Below are positions 14,071 to 26,000 of a DNA stretch of 64,000 nt, in pieces. The position numbers and the translations under genes were made by a program. The notes beneath the pieces were generated by a model. That model did no database searches, had not been told where the DNA came from, and saw only the letters and a list, made by a program, of their open reading frames with translations. Position 1 is the stretch's first letter. Each line of letters starts with the position of its first letter. The stretch lies in the NCBI RefSeq assembly GCF_028389875.1, contig NC_084663.1, positions 13,158,666 through 13,222,665 of the forward strand, given 5' to 3'. The stretch comes from Rhea pennata. Its lineage: Eukaryota > Chordata > Aves > Rheiformes > Rheidae.

Positions 14071-15596
14071 TCAGTTGAGACCCTCAGCCCATTTAGATTC
14101 TGAGCTCAAAGTTTATTTGCCTTACACAGAACTTGTACTTTCTCCCCTCTCAAATGCTAATCCTTTCCTCACATATGCTCATTATGCAGAAGCATATGAC
14201 AAACACCATCTGGGAAAATAAATAGCTCTTCAGCTCCCCGTGCTGCGCTCCCCGTTACGTCACCCACCTCACTATTGTCTCTCCTATTTTTAGGTGCAAA
14301 ACAGCAATCACTCCATCAAGCTATTTACTTAAATGTGCCGTCTCAGTCAAACAAGCTGTCACTCCCAGACTAGGGAGTAAAACACATTTTATTTTTCAAG
14401 ATAATGTGCATCTTCATGATAATTTGAAAGCAGTCATTTCACTCAGAAAAATAAATGTAGCTGCTAGAGGACAGTTCACCTCACTGAGGGATACTCGCAC
14501 TGACCCGCAGATGCCCACACTTGCTTTTCAGCTAGAAGGTTGTGTTTTCTTCCCCATGAAATATGCGGCTCTTGCCACTGGTTCCTCCTCGTTTCCATGG
14601 ATCCCTGTGACAGTCCTTCATCTCTGACAGATTATTGTTCATGCCGGTCAGAGCCATGCAGTGGTGCTAAATAAGGAATGACATTAGCCAAGTTCAGTGA
14701 TTTCTCTAACCTCAAAGCAGAGCGGGTAAGAATAGGAGCCGTGCTGTCATTAGTCATGATGAATTCATTGCCTGCCTGAACATTGATCAAAAGAAATGGG
14801 TATCACATATGCAAGAGAAATAGGTGGGAGACCACCACAGAACAGTCTCTTTTGTACCAGCAGAGCAGGAAAATCATTATAACTCAGCAAAGGAGATGTC
14901 TATTTAGCCAAATTAAACAGAATCAGGACAATCCAACCATATTCAGTTGCAGCTAAGGAGCTAGGAGAAATTCAACGTGCATAGCCAGGACATTCAGGGG
15001 CTGCATTGTGTTATATAGAGGCAGGGCTCTGTAAGTACCCTGGAAGAATTGTGGGGCCATAAACACTGCAATATTACATCTGTTTAGAAAAAATATGGGC
15101 CAGAATTCAATGATGACCTTATCTGAGCTACAAATTCTTGTCAATTACTATATGCTTGTAGGGACATATTTAATAGATGGCAGAAAGGCCTTCTCATTTG
15201 TCCTCAGAGACAGCGCTGATATTGCCCAGCTAGGAAATCCATTACACAGCTACAAAAGAGGCAATCTGATTTCAAGAGCACATGTCTTTATTATTTTAAC
15301 AAGGATTTAACATAAGCAGAGAAAAGCAGAATCTGTTTGGAAAAAAAAGATTGAGGTTTCCACCATTTGTAGTTACTAGTTCTTCAGCTCCTACTTCTCC
15401 TGAACTCCTTTTTCTGGGGGGTGGGGGTGTTTTCCTACCCTTGACTCCACTGGGATTTTCACCCCACTTAAGACTGCAGCATTTAAGTCTTGTTTGTTTT
15501 GGGTATTGCTGTCACTTGAGATATAGATACATGTGAAATACATATTGCGCGTTGCTGAATACCCCCGTAACTCCTTTCTCTTCGTTGTTACGACAG

Positions 15597-16396
15597 ACGA
15601 ACCAAACTCCTGGAGTGCTCCCTCTGCCACCTCCCCAGGTCTGCCGGAAGTAGCTCTTTCCCTCGATGACATAATCTCACCATTATCTTCATCACATATA
15701 GCCCCACCCTCTGACCCTTCTCACCAGATAAGCCCAGAGCCAACATGGGATATCAAGAGGGAACACGATGTAAGAAAACCAAAGGAGCTGTCGGTGAACG
15801 GTCACAAAAAGAAAAGGTTAGGCGAGCAGAGAGAAAGGTCAGCAAGTCCTAAAAAGGTAGACAGGTCAAAGCACGAAGAGGCTTCTTGGAAAGGATATTC
15901 AGAAGGCAAAAATAAGACCACTGATGGTGGCAGGCCCACCTCAGAAAGTAAAGTGGTGGGACATAGCGTTATGATCGAGGCGGGCGCGAGAGAGCACATG
16001 TGTGCTGGAAGCAGTGATGAACAGTTTGGGAGGCTGAGGAAGCCGGAAAGCAAGAGAGGAGGATCTCTTAGCAAAAAAGAAGATCACAGATCCGGAGATA
16101 CCAGTGAGAAGAAGTCAGCTGCAGCGTCTGACCATGTCAAGCTTGACACAGGTGCTACGAAGACATACAGTAGCAATCGCTGCAGCTCACCGGGAAGTGA
16201 TATGGACCAGAGCCAGAGGGACCCTGACGGGAAACCCAGCGAGTTCCCCAGGAAGGGACATCTCCACTCCATCAACGCGCGCAGCACCAACACCACAGTT
16301 CGAAAGGCAACTGTTTCCCCAGGACCATGGAAAATCCCTGGCTCTGACAAGCTACCTAGCGTTCTGAAGTCTGGTACTTCTGCCATGAGCAGATAA
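15597..16396 (+). CDS. MAGI2: MAGI2 terminal coding exon (C-terminal 265 residues)
   Basis: MAGI2 (S-SCAM/AIP1/ARIP1) is a membrane-associated guanylate kinase with inverted domain order. It scaffolds receptors and adhesion molecules at synapses, podocyte slit diaphragms and cell junctions. This exon encodes only the disordered tail after the last PDZ domain. It begins inside an Asp codon (phase-1 junction; AG at 15595-15596) and ends at TAA 16394-16396. Recognisable blocks are DEPNSW followed by GLPEV, PPSDPSHQISPEPTWDIKRE then HDVRKPKEL, RLGEQRERSASP, and the C-terminus PGPWKIPGSDKLPSVLKSG. These match the end of the long MAGI2 isoform as I know it. The middle is Ser/Lys/Asp-rich here, whereas in mammals it is Ala/Gly/Pro-rich. 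The open frame extends upstream into the intron to an ATG at 15533, but the family match starts only at the acceptor. Confidence 0.93.
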
Positions 16397-16870
16397 ACAA
16401 GGGACTGTTGCCCTCTAACTGTCTCAGATTGACGCAGAACATTCTTCTTAGTTTTTGTCTCACATTGATTTATTTTAATTTATTTTAACTATCACACATA
16501 TACACAAAGCATTGAGGAATGAAAACATTAGTGTGTAATTCCATGACAATGTGCACAGTATCTAATACGTTCAAAAGCATATAGTCAACACGGAGATTTA
16601 AAATCGACCCTGAAGTCCCAGTTCCATTTTAGGGACTTTGGCAGCTATGGAAGAAACCAAAACAATATGAAGGACAGTACATCAGAGAAGGATAGTGCAG
16701 TGTAGCTTTAGCATTTTTTTTCCACTGCATGAAGGACTTGGATTTCATTCAAACTTTCTATCAAGAAACTGGAACAAGTTAGAGCAATCACAAACTGGAA
16801 CATCGCCTTAAATAAAACTGCACGGAGCAAGCTGAAATCGAGAAAGGATCTTTTCATGGAGCTAAAATGT

Positions 16871-16878
16871 TGTAAATA
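16871..16878 (+). promoter_or_regulatory. Pumilio response element (UGUAAAUA)
   Basis: The sequence TGTAAATA matches the PUM1/PUM2 consensus UGUANAUA exactly. It lies about 475 bases after the MAGI2 stop, in the sense orientation, and overlaps an AATAAA at 16875-16880. PUM proteins usually repress or destabilise bound mRNAs. A single octamer can occur by chance, so function is unproven. Confidence 0.4.
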
Positions 16879-17545
16879 AATTGTTCTCAACATATCTAGA
16901 CAGGGGTTAAAGGGTTTCTTTGAAGCATTTGGAACTGTACACCCATGACACGTCTCCACTGTTAACACTTTGAGATAGTCCACGTGATACCCTGTAGCAT
17001 AGGTCACTGGGAGCTACGGGAGGCGTTGGGAATCTAGTGGATTAGTTTCTGTGATACCATTTCTACTGCCATTTTTGTGAACAAACCATATTTCTGTACA
17101 TTGGAAAGGAGTTAGGGTGGAGTTGTATTTGCAAATTATTCTCAAAAGCAATTTACTACAGGTTCCCCGAATACCGCAAGGTAGCACACAAACCCAGTGG
17201 GCAGGCTCAAGACGCCGACACGTGCAAAGCCCTTACAGCGAAAGGAAGATTGCTGAAGAGAAAAAGCTGCAGTTTCCTTAAGGAAAGGCCTTTCCCTCCT
17301 GCAGAAAGTGATAGTGTCACTTATCAACAGTGCTATGTTTCACTCGTATTTGCATTTAGTTCGGGTACTTTTACATTCCCTTCCCTCGGTCTGGCAGAGC
17401 AGGCGCCTCTACGGCACACGTTAACACTAATTAGGCTGGTTTCTGAAATACAGCATTTGGTGTCCTCATTCAGTAAATTTGATATATTTCCATTTTCAAA
17501 ATGGTTCCCATTTTATCATTTCTTCCTTACTTCCATCTTTTTTTC

Positions 17546-17557
17546 GGGGGGGGGGGG
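17546..17557. repeat. Poly(G) run, 12 nt
   Basis: Twelve consecutive G follow a T-rich stretch (about 17535-17544). The run lies in the presumed MAGI2 3' UTR in the transcript sense. It is prone to length variation and sequencing error. Confidence 0.9.
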
Positions 17558-18565
17558 TGTTGTCTTTTTATTTTCATCTTTTGTGCTTGTCTGTTTTGAA
17601 TTTCAAGCCTTAAGTGCCAGGTAAACATTCCAGTCTGCCTTCACAGGAAATAATTCCCAGTTTGGTCAGTCAGTCATCTGGTTTCAAAAAGATGTCGTGT
17701 GTATGTGTAAGTGTGCATATGCTTCTTTGTCCGTCAGTATTAAAACTAAATCCTGGGCAATAATACATTGATAATCTAAAAAAATAAAAAATAAAGCTAA
17801 GTACTGTCAAAAATTCATATTTAAAAATATTGTTCTCTAGCAATCTTAGTTCTTCATATGCTCTGCTCAAAACTTAGATTGAGATTGGCTTCGTTCCAAG
17901 AAATTAGCACATTACTGTATGTCTCAAACATTGCACTGGACTGAGAAATTTATAGGCATGTTTTCTTCCTGTCCAATTATTTGAAAAGCCTCAAGTAAAG
18001 GATTTTGCAGCTTTCAAACATTTTTCTAAATAAAAAGCTCCATTTATAATTTCTAAAAAAGCACAAGTCCATGTAGCTGTTTACAAAGCTCTTATTTAAT
18101 GAAAAAAAATCTTTATCCCCTGAACTAGAATCCAATATACTTGCCATTAATTTATTGAATCTGATTTTGGACAATGCTTCTGTAGTGTAGATGCACGTCC
18201 CAGTATCTTATTTTTATGTATAAAGAAAGCAAACAAGGAAATCTGAAAAACAGTTGAGATTATGCTTGCATAAACTCTAATTTGCACAGTTCACAGCTAC
18301 TTCTTGTGCAGTAATTGCTTTATGCGGCTGTAATCGATAACCTGTGAAGACAGCACATCATCTAAACCCCATTCCAAATAATATTTCTGTGTAGTGTTAG
18401 CTGTGAATTTACCCTGTACAGCTCTATCTCTATAAATATAATTCCATGTATTAATAGTCACAGAAAGGCTGTAAGTGAGCAACTATTTTTATGAAACGCA
18501 CCACTATGGATAAATTAACTTTTACAGAAATCTTGTTTACTGTATGATATTCTAAACCACTGTCA

Positions 18566-18571
18566 AATAAA
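18566..18571 (+). terminator. Candidate poly(A) signal for MAGI2 (proximal)
   Basis: AATAAA lies within TGTCAAATAAAATATAT in the sense direction, about 2.17 kb after the stop codon. It is an alternative to the signal 88 bases further on. Confidence 0.3.
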
Positions 18572-18653
18572 ATATATATCCAAAAAACTTTTTTTTTCAA
18601 TTGTATATAGGCTGTGTTAATTCTGAGTGACACACTTTGGTGTCGCACTGAGA

Positions 18654-18659
18654 AATAAA
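18654..18659 (+). terminator. Candidate main poly(A) signal for MAGI2
   Basis: AATAAA is followed after 15-20 bases by a plausible cleavage region (around 18675). Beyond that are T-rich and GT-rich stretches (TTTTGATTTCTT, then GTTAGTTTTTGTGC at about 18736-18749), which suit a downstream element. No other signal this well placed follows nearby. Choosing it as the transcript end is an inference. Confidence 0.45.
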
Positions 18660-19489
18660 TATTTACATGCATAAGAATGAACTGCTCCATTAGAGAAAAG
18701 AGAAAGCTCCATTTTGATTTCTTACTCCAAAGAAGGTTAGTTTTTGTGCATTAGCATATAGGTAGCCATATGAATTCTGTATAGGCAAGTTGAGGTGTAT
18801 GAGGCTACAAAGGTGCAGAGAAATCCCTCTTTTGGTTGAGAAGACTGAACGTTTTTTTTCCTTCCAGCGTGATGAACTACAAGAAAGGCCAGCAGTCAGA
18901 GACACGGAACTGAAGGACTAATTCTGTGTATATACAGTAGGTACAAAAGCGAGTTTGGCAGCTCAAGCCATAGAAAGGCTTGTTTACAAGCTGAGTGAAG
19001 GGGGAATAATTTGATTTCCAGTTTACCTCACAGGAACAATGCCTCCAAAAGCATCATAAGGATGTCAGAGTAATTGCAACCCAACAGCCTGCTCTGGGGT
19101 CTAATTCATCTCGCATTGAACGCAACGGCAGAGCCCTCCTTACCTTCAGTTAGGCAAAGCAACCGCTTTGCAGACTGTAGACAGAGTTAGTTGTGCTGGC
19201 TGGAAAACTACTGATATTTTTCACACAGATGTGATGTTTAAAAAAATAAATATATCTTTTTTCGTTAAAAGTTTTCTCTAAAACAAAATGTAATTTGCCT
19301 TCATACAAACAGTGTCGATTTCCGTGAAACCTCATTTCGCAGCAGACCGACGTTCCCTGGGAACAATTTCAGCCAGCTGAACTAGTAACATTGGTTTTCA
19401 TTGCAATAAAGGTATAACAAATTTGAAATGTCTCTAATACTCCAGAAATAGTTGCTGCTCTTCAAATTGCTGCTATTTTCATGGCCAGA

Positions 19490-19572
19490 AATCTGCAGAC
19501 AGGTCTGATACCAGCTGAGTGCACAGGCTGCTGAAGCAGTATGGCCTCACCACTACACCACTCTGCCCAGTC
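19490..19572 (-). repeat. Possible tRNA-derived SINE head (MIR-like)
   Basis: Read on the minus strand, the segment gives CTGGGCAGAGTGGTGTAGTG followed by GTGAGG. This resembles the tRNA-derived 5' head and A box of MIR-type SINEs. A B box is only weakly suggested further on (GGTATCAGACC) and no 3' body is recognisable. A chance match is quite possible. Confidence 0.3.
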
Positions 19573-20357
19573 TAGCTTTTTCTATTAATAAACAACATTG
19601 TCACAGTAATATAGCGTTTGCTTTGTACTGCCACTCCTATGACCCCTGTTATCTATTGTTTCATACCTGCCCAATAACACGCAAAATAGGACATGTATTT
19701 TGATACGGATGGGCCCAAACTGTAAGTATACTCACCTGCATGTGATCAGCAATACACGCCTGGCCAGGGGGTTTGGTAAAACCATACAGGGGGATGTTGG
19801 TGCAGCCTCAAGGATTCAGGAACTCTGCAGTTTTCCTTGGCCATTTTCTTGCATCCTTCTCAGGCCAAAAAAGGTCTTTCCCAGGACAAATTTCCTCCTT
19901 CCTCCACTAATCCAAGCTCATAGTTATGCGTCTCCTTTCCCACACTGCTGGTCTAAGGATGAAAGTTCAAATTTCACTAAAGCAGGATCTGGCTTCCCAT
20001 TGGTCAACACTGAACTTTTTCATCTGCTTAAGCTGGTTGTGTTTAGTTCCTTCTTTATTATAGCAACACAGCACAGAAGAGTCCTAACTATGTCTCAGGC
20101 CCACACTTTCTGAACAGTGTGGCACATGGAAAAGCCCCTGCTCTGGAGATCTTCACTGGATCCTACAAGAAACCAAACAGAAGGCATGGAGGAGCACAGT
20201 GGGACAAAAGTGGTCAGCACAGTAGACTGTGGCCCGCCAGGAGCCAGTTCCCATTACTACTGCTCCCCAGGCATGACATGCCCTCTACCCTTCATGACAA
20301 CACGAGTCCAACAAGAAGAACAGGGTTGGGAGCTCACCTCTCCATGGGTATTTCTCT

Positions 20358-20474
20358 GCTCAGGAGCTTTACAAGGTCTTCTGTAGAAAAACAGGAGGCC
20401 ATGGGCTCTCACCTCCTGCCCAGGCACAACTGTCCCAGCAGTGGGCTGGGATGGCTCAGGAGCTTTACAAGGTC
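20358..20474. repeat. Pair of identical 21-bp direct repeats, 96 bp apart
   Basis: The same 21-base string (starting GCTCAGGAGC and ending AAGGTC) occurs at 20358-20378 and 20454-20474. The sequence before each copy also shares CTCACCTC-like and CCCAGGCA-like words. This suggests a tandem duplication of about 96 bp that has since diverged. No known transposon is recognised. Confidence 0.6.
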
Positions 20475-22559
20475 CACACAAACAGCAGAGCCCAGAAGAG
20501 CAAGCATTCAAACAAGTTGCATGCAAAAGCCAGAAAATTTAACAGCACACACAAAGCTTTGCCAAAGATGCCATCTTTTCTTCTGGAAAGCTGCTGGCCT
20601 GACAACATGCCTCATTTAGGTGCAACAGCACACAGGCTATGCTAGTTGCTGTACAGTAGCCCCCTTAAACAGGAGGGATACTGGCAGCTCTATATATCTA
20701 CTTATCCCTGACCTCTGTGACAAGACTGCCATGGTTTCCGTGGCCATCTGTCTGCTAGGAACTAATGCAGAAGTTCAAGCATGGCCCCCTTTCTTACATG
20801 ACATTTTTCACCTTCCAGCTAAAGGGGCAGCCTGTCCTCTTTGCCAAGTCTCTCATCTCCATCACACATCAGCACCAGCCTGATTTGCACCATCTGTGCT
20901 GAACATTAATGGAACGTGCTTAGACTCCTCGACACCCTAGATGCCCTCAGCACCATCAGATCTACCCTAAATTTTGTTTCTTCCCTCACAGCTCTTCACT
21001 CTTTTGTTCTTAATCCTTTCTCTTAGATACATTTTCAGACTGCCTTTCAATGGATCAATTCTTTCATCCTCTTGCTTTCCCTCAGAACTTTTTCTTTCTC
21101 TTTTTCTTCTTTTCATCTGGCCATCTCTCACCAGCTGACATCATTTACAACTAGCGCAACCTCTGTCTTACATATCTCAGCAGTTCCCTGTTAAACATCT
21201 CTAAGCAGTTGCTCACACTGGCCAATAAATTAGTATACTCCTGGATGTCATGTAAGCATATAGACATACCACAGAGCTTATTTTGAAGTCCAGTCCAAAT
21301 CATTTGCTTTTGGCCTTCTGTTGTACAGAAACCAGCAGCAGTTACTGATTAAACAAACTGACTCTACACGCAGCCAGTAACTCTCTTTTGCAAGTATGGA
21401 TAATGCTGTCATCTTCGATGCTATTATAGCTGAATGTCCACACAGATAACAAGCCAAGATTCAGGCTGGCTTTTGTGGCTGCAGTGTACAACAACCTCGA
21501 CTGGAAGTTTCCAAACTCATTATACAAAGACAAGGACAGGCAGAGCCACAGGCACATTAGTGTCTTAGCCACGGTGCTCTTTTTGTACACCACCGTTGCA
21601 GCAGAAACCCAAGGCCAGAGCTGCAGAGGTGTAGGTAAAAGGCAAGCACCTCAGCTAAGGAGAGCTTTGCCTCCGTGCTTCTCCGTGCTCTGGGGGAAGC
21701 TTTGGGGTGAAGGGGAAGAGTTTCTCAGTACATCGCTGTGGAGCACAGAATTAGAGAGGGCTTTGGACTTTCCCAGGGATGACTGACCTCATTAGGGATT
21801 TACTTTACAGTTCACTTTTATAGGTCTCCAAAACAGTCCTTTCTTTTATCCCTTTGACTCTTAGGATATTTTCCATAATTGTTGCTAAAAATGCCACAGG
21901 CAACACAGGCTGCCTGCTTTCATAGTCGATACGGGGCTGGGAGGGAATTGCCGTAGCTCCGTCACACAGGGCTCCTGCCCGAGTCTGCTAGACTCAACGC
22001 TCCCCAAGGCTGGGCAGTCGCGTCAGAGCCAAGCAACACCTTTATCTTCATGGCTGTCACAAAAAGCCAGCGCGCCGTCTGGACAGCGACGGCTGTCCAT
22101 CAGAGGGGCAGGACTCAAACGTCTTCAATGCCTAGAGCCCCTCGCTGACGAGCCTGAAGGCCCTGCTCAGCGCGCAGGGCTGAGCTGTCCTCTGCAGGCT
22201 CTTCCCACTGCCGAAATAGGGACCCACAGACCCTGTCTAGATCATCCTGGAGCCAGGCACGTACGCTTAGTGCCCAGCACAAACACTCTGGATCTGGCCT
22301 TCAGGGTCGCAGAATATTTATCGCGGTCTTCCTAAGAGCAGTGACGTGATCTCACATTTATCTCCAGGGCTGTTACCTAAACTTAGAGCAATTTTAAAAA
22401 AATATATCTTCAAAACATAGCAACATAGGCAATATATCTGAATTATAGGCAACGTAAAAATGATGTTCTGTCCTTTCCTGTCTTTAGCGCCTCCTCGGCA
22501 GTAAGTCACTCTGCCATTGCCATTAATCGATACGGAAAGTCGTTTACAAGGTACAAATA

Positions 22560-23080
22560 TATCTCTTTTAAACAGCTGAGGGGGGCACTGGCACTCAAAC
22601 ACGTACTCGCACTGCCAGACGCAGCCCCACCTCTCCCTCCCGCGCAGGAACGTCCCACAGGTCCGCGTCTGAGACGGGGCGGAGGAGACCCTCGTGTCTC
22701 CGGCGGCTGCGGCTGTGTCCACCTGCCTCCGCCGCGGCACAGCCAGCCGCGGCACATCCGCCCGGGCAAGCACACCAGCCAGAGCCGCCTGCCCCTCCGG
22801 GCCTCAGGATCGCTGCGCCCTCTCCGGAGGCAGCCCTCTCGCCCGTCCGAAGATGCTGCACGTGCGGAAGAAGCAGAGGAAAAATCCAGACGGCGGGAGG
22901 CAAGGCCAGAAGTCCTGTCCCCAGAGCAGGGAGCCGCGTGTTGGGAAAAGGAGCCGCCGCGGAGCCACCGCAGCAGGCACAGGTCGCGGGCGCTGGCGCA
23001 TGCTCCCCCTCCGCTCCTGGTGGGTTTGGGCCATCGCTGTCAGAGAGGCCGGCTGCATTTTTACACTGCCTTTCTAACAC
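22560..23080. promoter_or_regulatory. CpG-rich patch in the intergenic region
   Basis: CpG dinucleotides are dense from about 22610 to 23010 (for example CTCCGCCGCGGCAC at about 22726-22739 and CCGCGGAGCCACCGC at about 22958-22972), against a CpG-poor background. Long open frames exist in several overlapping frames on both strands (up to 161 codons), which is typical of GC-rich DNA and not evidence for a gene. It could be an unannotated promoter, an enhancer-associated island or a GC-rich tandem remnant. I see no recognisable exon. Confidence 0.4.
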
Positions 23081-26000
23081 TGCACTGAAATTTTAGTTTT
23101 TACCAGTGTTTCAGCTTTCTGAATTGCTTTTTGCTCAAAAATTGCAAAAAACAGCATGCAGCCAAACCAACCCAAAACACACTTCCCTGGCAGCAGCAGG
23201 CAGCAGATCTGCTCCCTGCTTTGAAGTTTCTGTTCGCATATCTGTACCAAATTAATTAATTTTGGTGTTTATACTTTCCCAAAGTGATTAAACAACTATG
23301 GCAAGAGCTTTAACTAAAATGTTAAAAAAAAGTGTAGTCTATAAGCCAGAAAATTGTTCATCTGTCTCTAAACTAGCAAGCACAAAGAAAGAGCTACATT
23401 TAGGTAGCTATTTAATTCAGCAGGAAAATCAAACCTTTCCCTGCATAGTCCACAGAGCTCAGCATGTACTAAATACTGACCCCAATTAGCAGTTCGCTCA
23501 CACCAAAACTTTTTAAAACATAAGCCCAGCAGGCAGTATGGAGCTCCCCAATGCACTAGTACCACGTGTTCCCACGGACCTCCCGAGCCTGGAAGCGTCA
23601 CGGACGGTAGCAGCTGAGTAGTCACGTAAACCCCCACACGTAGCACGAATATGAGCACGTTTCGTTTCCTGAATGAGCCTTGCCTCCATATCCCGGCGCA
23701 ATACTGCTTTTCGGGGGGCTTTGCAGTGAAGACCTGCCTCGAGCGCCGTCGTGTCGGGTGCGGCAGGACACACAGCTCTTTTCAGGCAGCTCCACGGATC
23801 CCCAGGTCCTGCTTTGGGGGATGCTGCTTATGCATTTGCCATATTGATTTATACAGAGGTGCTATTCCCGAGCGAGCACAGCTTGGGCAGCATTGCTGCC
23901 CTGACTTCACATTCCAAAATATGAGATGCTCCGCACGTTTAACACAACCAGAAGAGCCCCACCACAGGCTTTGCATATGAAGCCACTCTGGAGCATCAGC
24001 AACCTCGTTCCCTGTGGGCCAACTCCCCACCAGCCTCTGTGCAATTTCTCTCTCTCTTCTCTCCTACTTTTTTCTTTATATTGAACTTCTTTTATGCTGG
24101 CATTCAAATGCAAATGTAGCCTGAATTGATCCCCTGCACACCCTTGGTCCCCTGAGGTTAGCAAGTAGGTCTCTACGATTTTATAGGTGCATTGCATTCT
24201 CTCACTAACAGCTCCCTCCCAATCTAAATGCCTTTAAAATAAATTCAGAAGAATTGGTTGTTATAGTGCTTTTTAAGACTGATTGTTAGAGTGCCTTACA
24301 AATTAGGTTAACAATTATTCATACTTTCAGCCCCACTTGTAAGCACTTAGTATTTCACAGCCACTGTTCAGCGCATCCCTAGGTGCTTCACAGGCAGAAG
24401 TGGAGGCCCCTGCTCAAGGCACTTGTCCCTTTGTCTCTACGAGATATGGACAGCAGCACTGCAGTCCCAAGTGGGGCTTCATAAGTTACAGCAAAATGCC
24501 AGCAAGGACCTCAATAACAGGCCTGGAGGCACCAAGTGGGGCAGCACAGGTCTGAGCAAGCCATCAGAGCACTTGCTGGTTGCTCTTAGCCAGTGCTTCC
24601 CACCTCGGTGATCAAGTTCTGCAGGACCACCTCCTTGTTTTATAGATGCTGAGGTCCAAGGGGAATAAATGATGGACCAGCAAAACTGGGAATCCCCCTA
24701 GTCTCCTCATTTATTTCAGGCATTTGCCTGACACCAGCAGGTCCAACAATAATATGCATGGCAGCATGACAAAGCTCTGCCACTGTCAGCCCAAAATCAG
24801 ACTTTCCAGGGACAAACTGCTTAACCAAGCACCCAAAATAAATGTGCCACTTTTTGGGTGAATCACCATTATCAGTAATAACCCACCTGTGTACCTGAGG
24901 CAACCCTGCAGCCCCTGCGGTGTCCCAGAGCAAGAGCGAGCCCCTTGCCAGCAATGACATGTGACCTGGTCCTGATCCAGATCCAGGATCCACAGACCAT
25001 CTCCTCCTTTTCACAGCCCTGGAGAATCCGACACTGAGTTTCACCATCCAAGTCTGCATTACCTCCCAGTCACAGGGCTCACAGAGAAAAGTACTTCAGG
25101 CACCCTGATCCAGGACTGGTCATGTTGGCAACATAGGCTTGGATGGAAAAGGTAGGCATCAAAACGGGGCAACATGAGCTATACAACAGCTACACAACAG
25201 GAGCAATTACACTCACACTCAGCCACCACAGCCTGACGGACAGGAAGGTGCCATTAAATCTTTCTTTTTTTTAAAGCATATATTAAGAGCACAGTTAAAG
25301 AAGCAAAAAGACACTTAATGCTTTATCTTTCACTTGCTGTAAGTGACCCCTTCATTTTAAAGGAATTGCTCATTCCCTTTCCTTGTAGCTGGAAAGAGCC
25401 ACTGTGCATCAAAGAGCCCATCCACAGCCAGTGTTCATATGACACAAAAACAGCAGAGCTGCTTTATGGGGAAGGGAGAAAAAGTTAGCTGAAGTGGACT
25501 GCTGCTCATGTTCTTGGAGTCCGGGTCTGCGCCTTGGAAACACCCCACATGCACACGTGCATACACATATCTGAGGGAGGGAGAAGAAAATCGCTGTTTC
25601 TGGTGCGGACTCTTATTTTCATTCCCACTGCTGCAAAAAGACAAATCTGATGTGTGATCTTAGCAGCAAGTCCAGCCTGTGACCGACTTGCTGCTGGGCC
25701 ATTTAAGCCTGTTGTGTTGCCCACTTCCCCTAACTGTAGCCTCCCAGCAGTGCAGAAAGAAAAGATGCAGCTTTGAACAGCTAAAATAGGTCTTTTCTAG
25801 ATCAGAATGCAGAAAGAGAAAGGAATAAAATGGTGGAAAAGAAACGGAGACAGGCAAGAGGAAGGTGATAGCAGAAACACAAGTCTCAAAGCACGGGGGA
25901 TTCACGGTCTCACAGGCAGGGTTGCTATTTTACCTTGAGCAGCTAAAAAGTCTTAAACCCTGAAAGTATTTGCCTGTATAGAGCCAGCTGGTGCACAGAA

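Larger units (their letters stand above)
1..15596 (+). other. MAGI2: Final intron of MAGI2 (partial)
   Basis: This stretch ends at the splice acceptor (pyrimidine-rich tract then ACAG, AG at 15595-15596) of the MAGI2 terminal exon. The matching donor is outside the window. I looked for the exon that should come before it, which encodes the sixth PDZ domain and the proline/tyrosine/arginine-rich linker in known MAGI2, and did not see it. Only short open frames occur, with no recognisable domain. The content is AT-rich unique DNA with one old MIR-type SINE near 4.0-4.2 kb, a CA microsatellite at 12.57 kb, an A21 run at 14050-14070 and a more GC-rich patch around 13.4-13.6 kb. That the whole stretch is one intron is inferred from MAGI2 having very long introns. 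Confidence 0.7.
16397..18680 (+). other. MAGI2: Probable MAGI2 3' UTR
   Basis: The non-coding sequence after the MAGI2 stop is AT-rich and includes a Pumilio-type element at 16871-16878, a G12 run at 17546-17557 and several AATAAA hexamers. The most plausible end is just after the AATAAA at 18654-18659, giving a UTR of about 2.3 kb. This is similar to the size I recall for the mammalian transcript. The end point is an inference, since earlier signals (from about 16811 on) could give shorter forms. Open frames inside it, on either strand, are short and unrecognised. Confidence 0.5.

Noticed and set aside
1..15500. Search for the MAGI2 exon encoding the last PDZ domain before the terminal exon
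   Set aside because: No open segment with the expected PDZ signature was seen on the plus strand. It must lie before position 1.
15533..15596. Use of the ATG at 15533 as a start for the 287-codon frame
   Set aside because: The residues before the acceptor do not match MAGI2, and a clear AG acceptor lies at 15595-15596. The frame is open through the intron by chance.
22595..23080. 161-codon minus-strand frame in the 22.6 kb CpG patch
   Set aside because: It overlaps comparable frames in other phases and on the opposite strand. No family motif is recognised.
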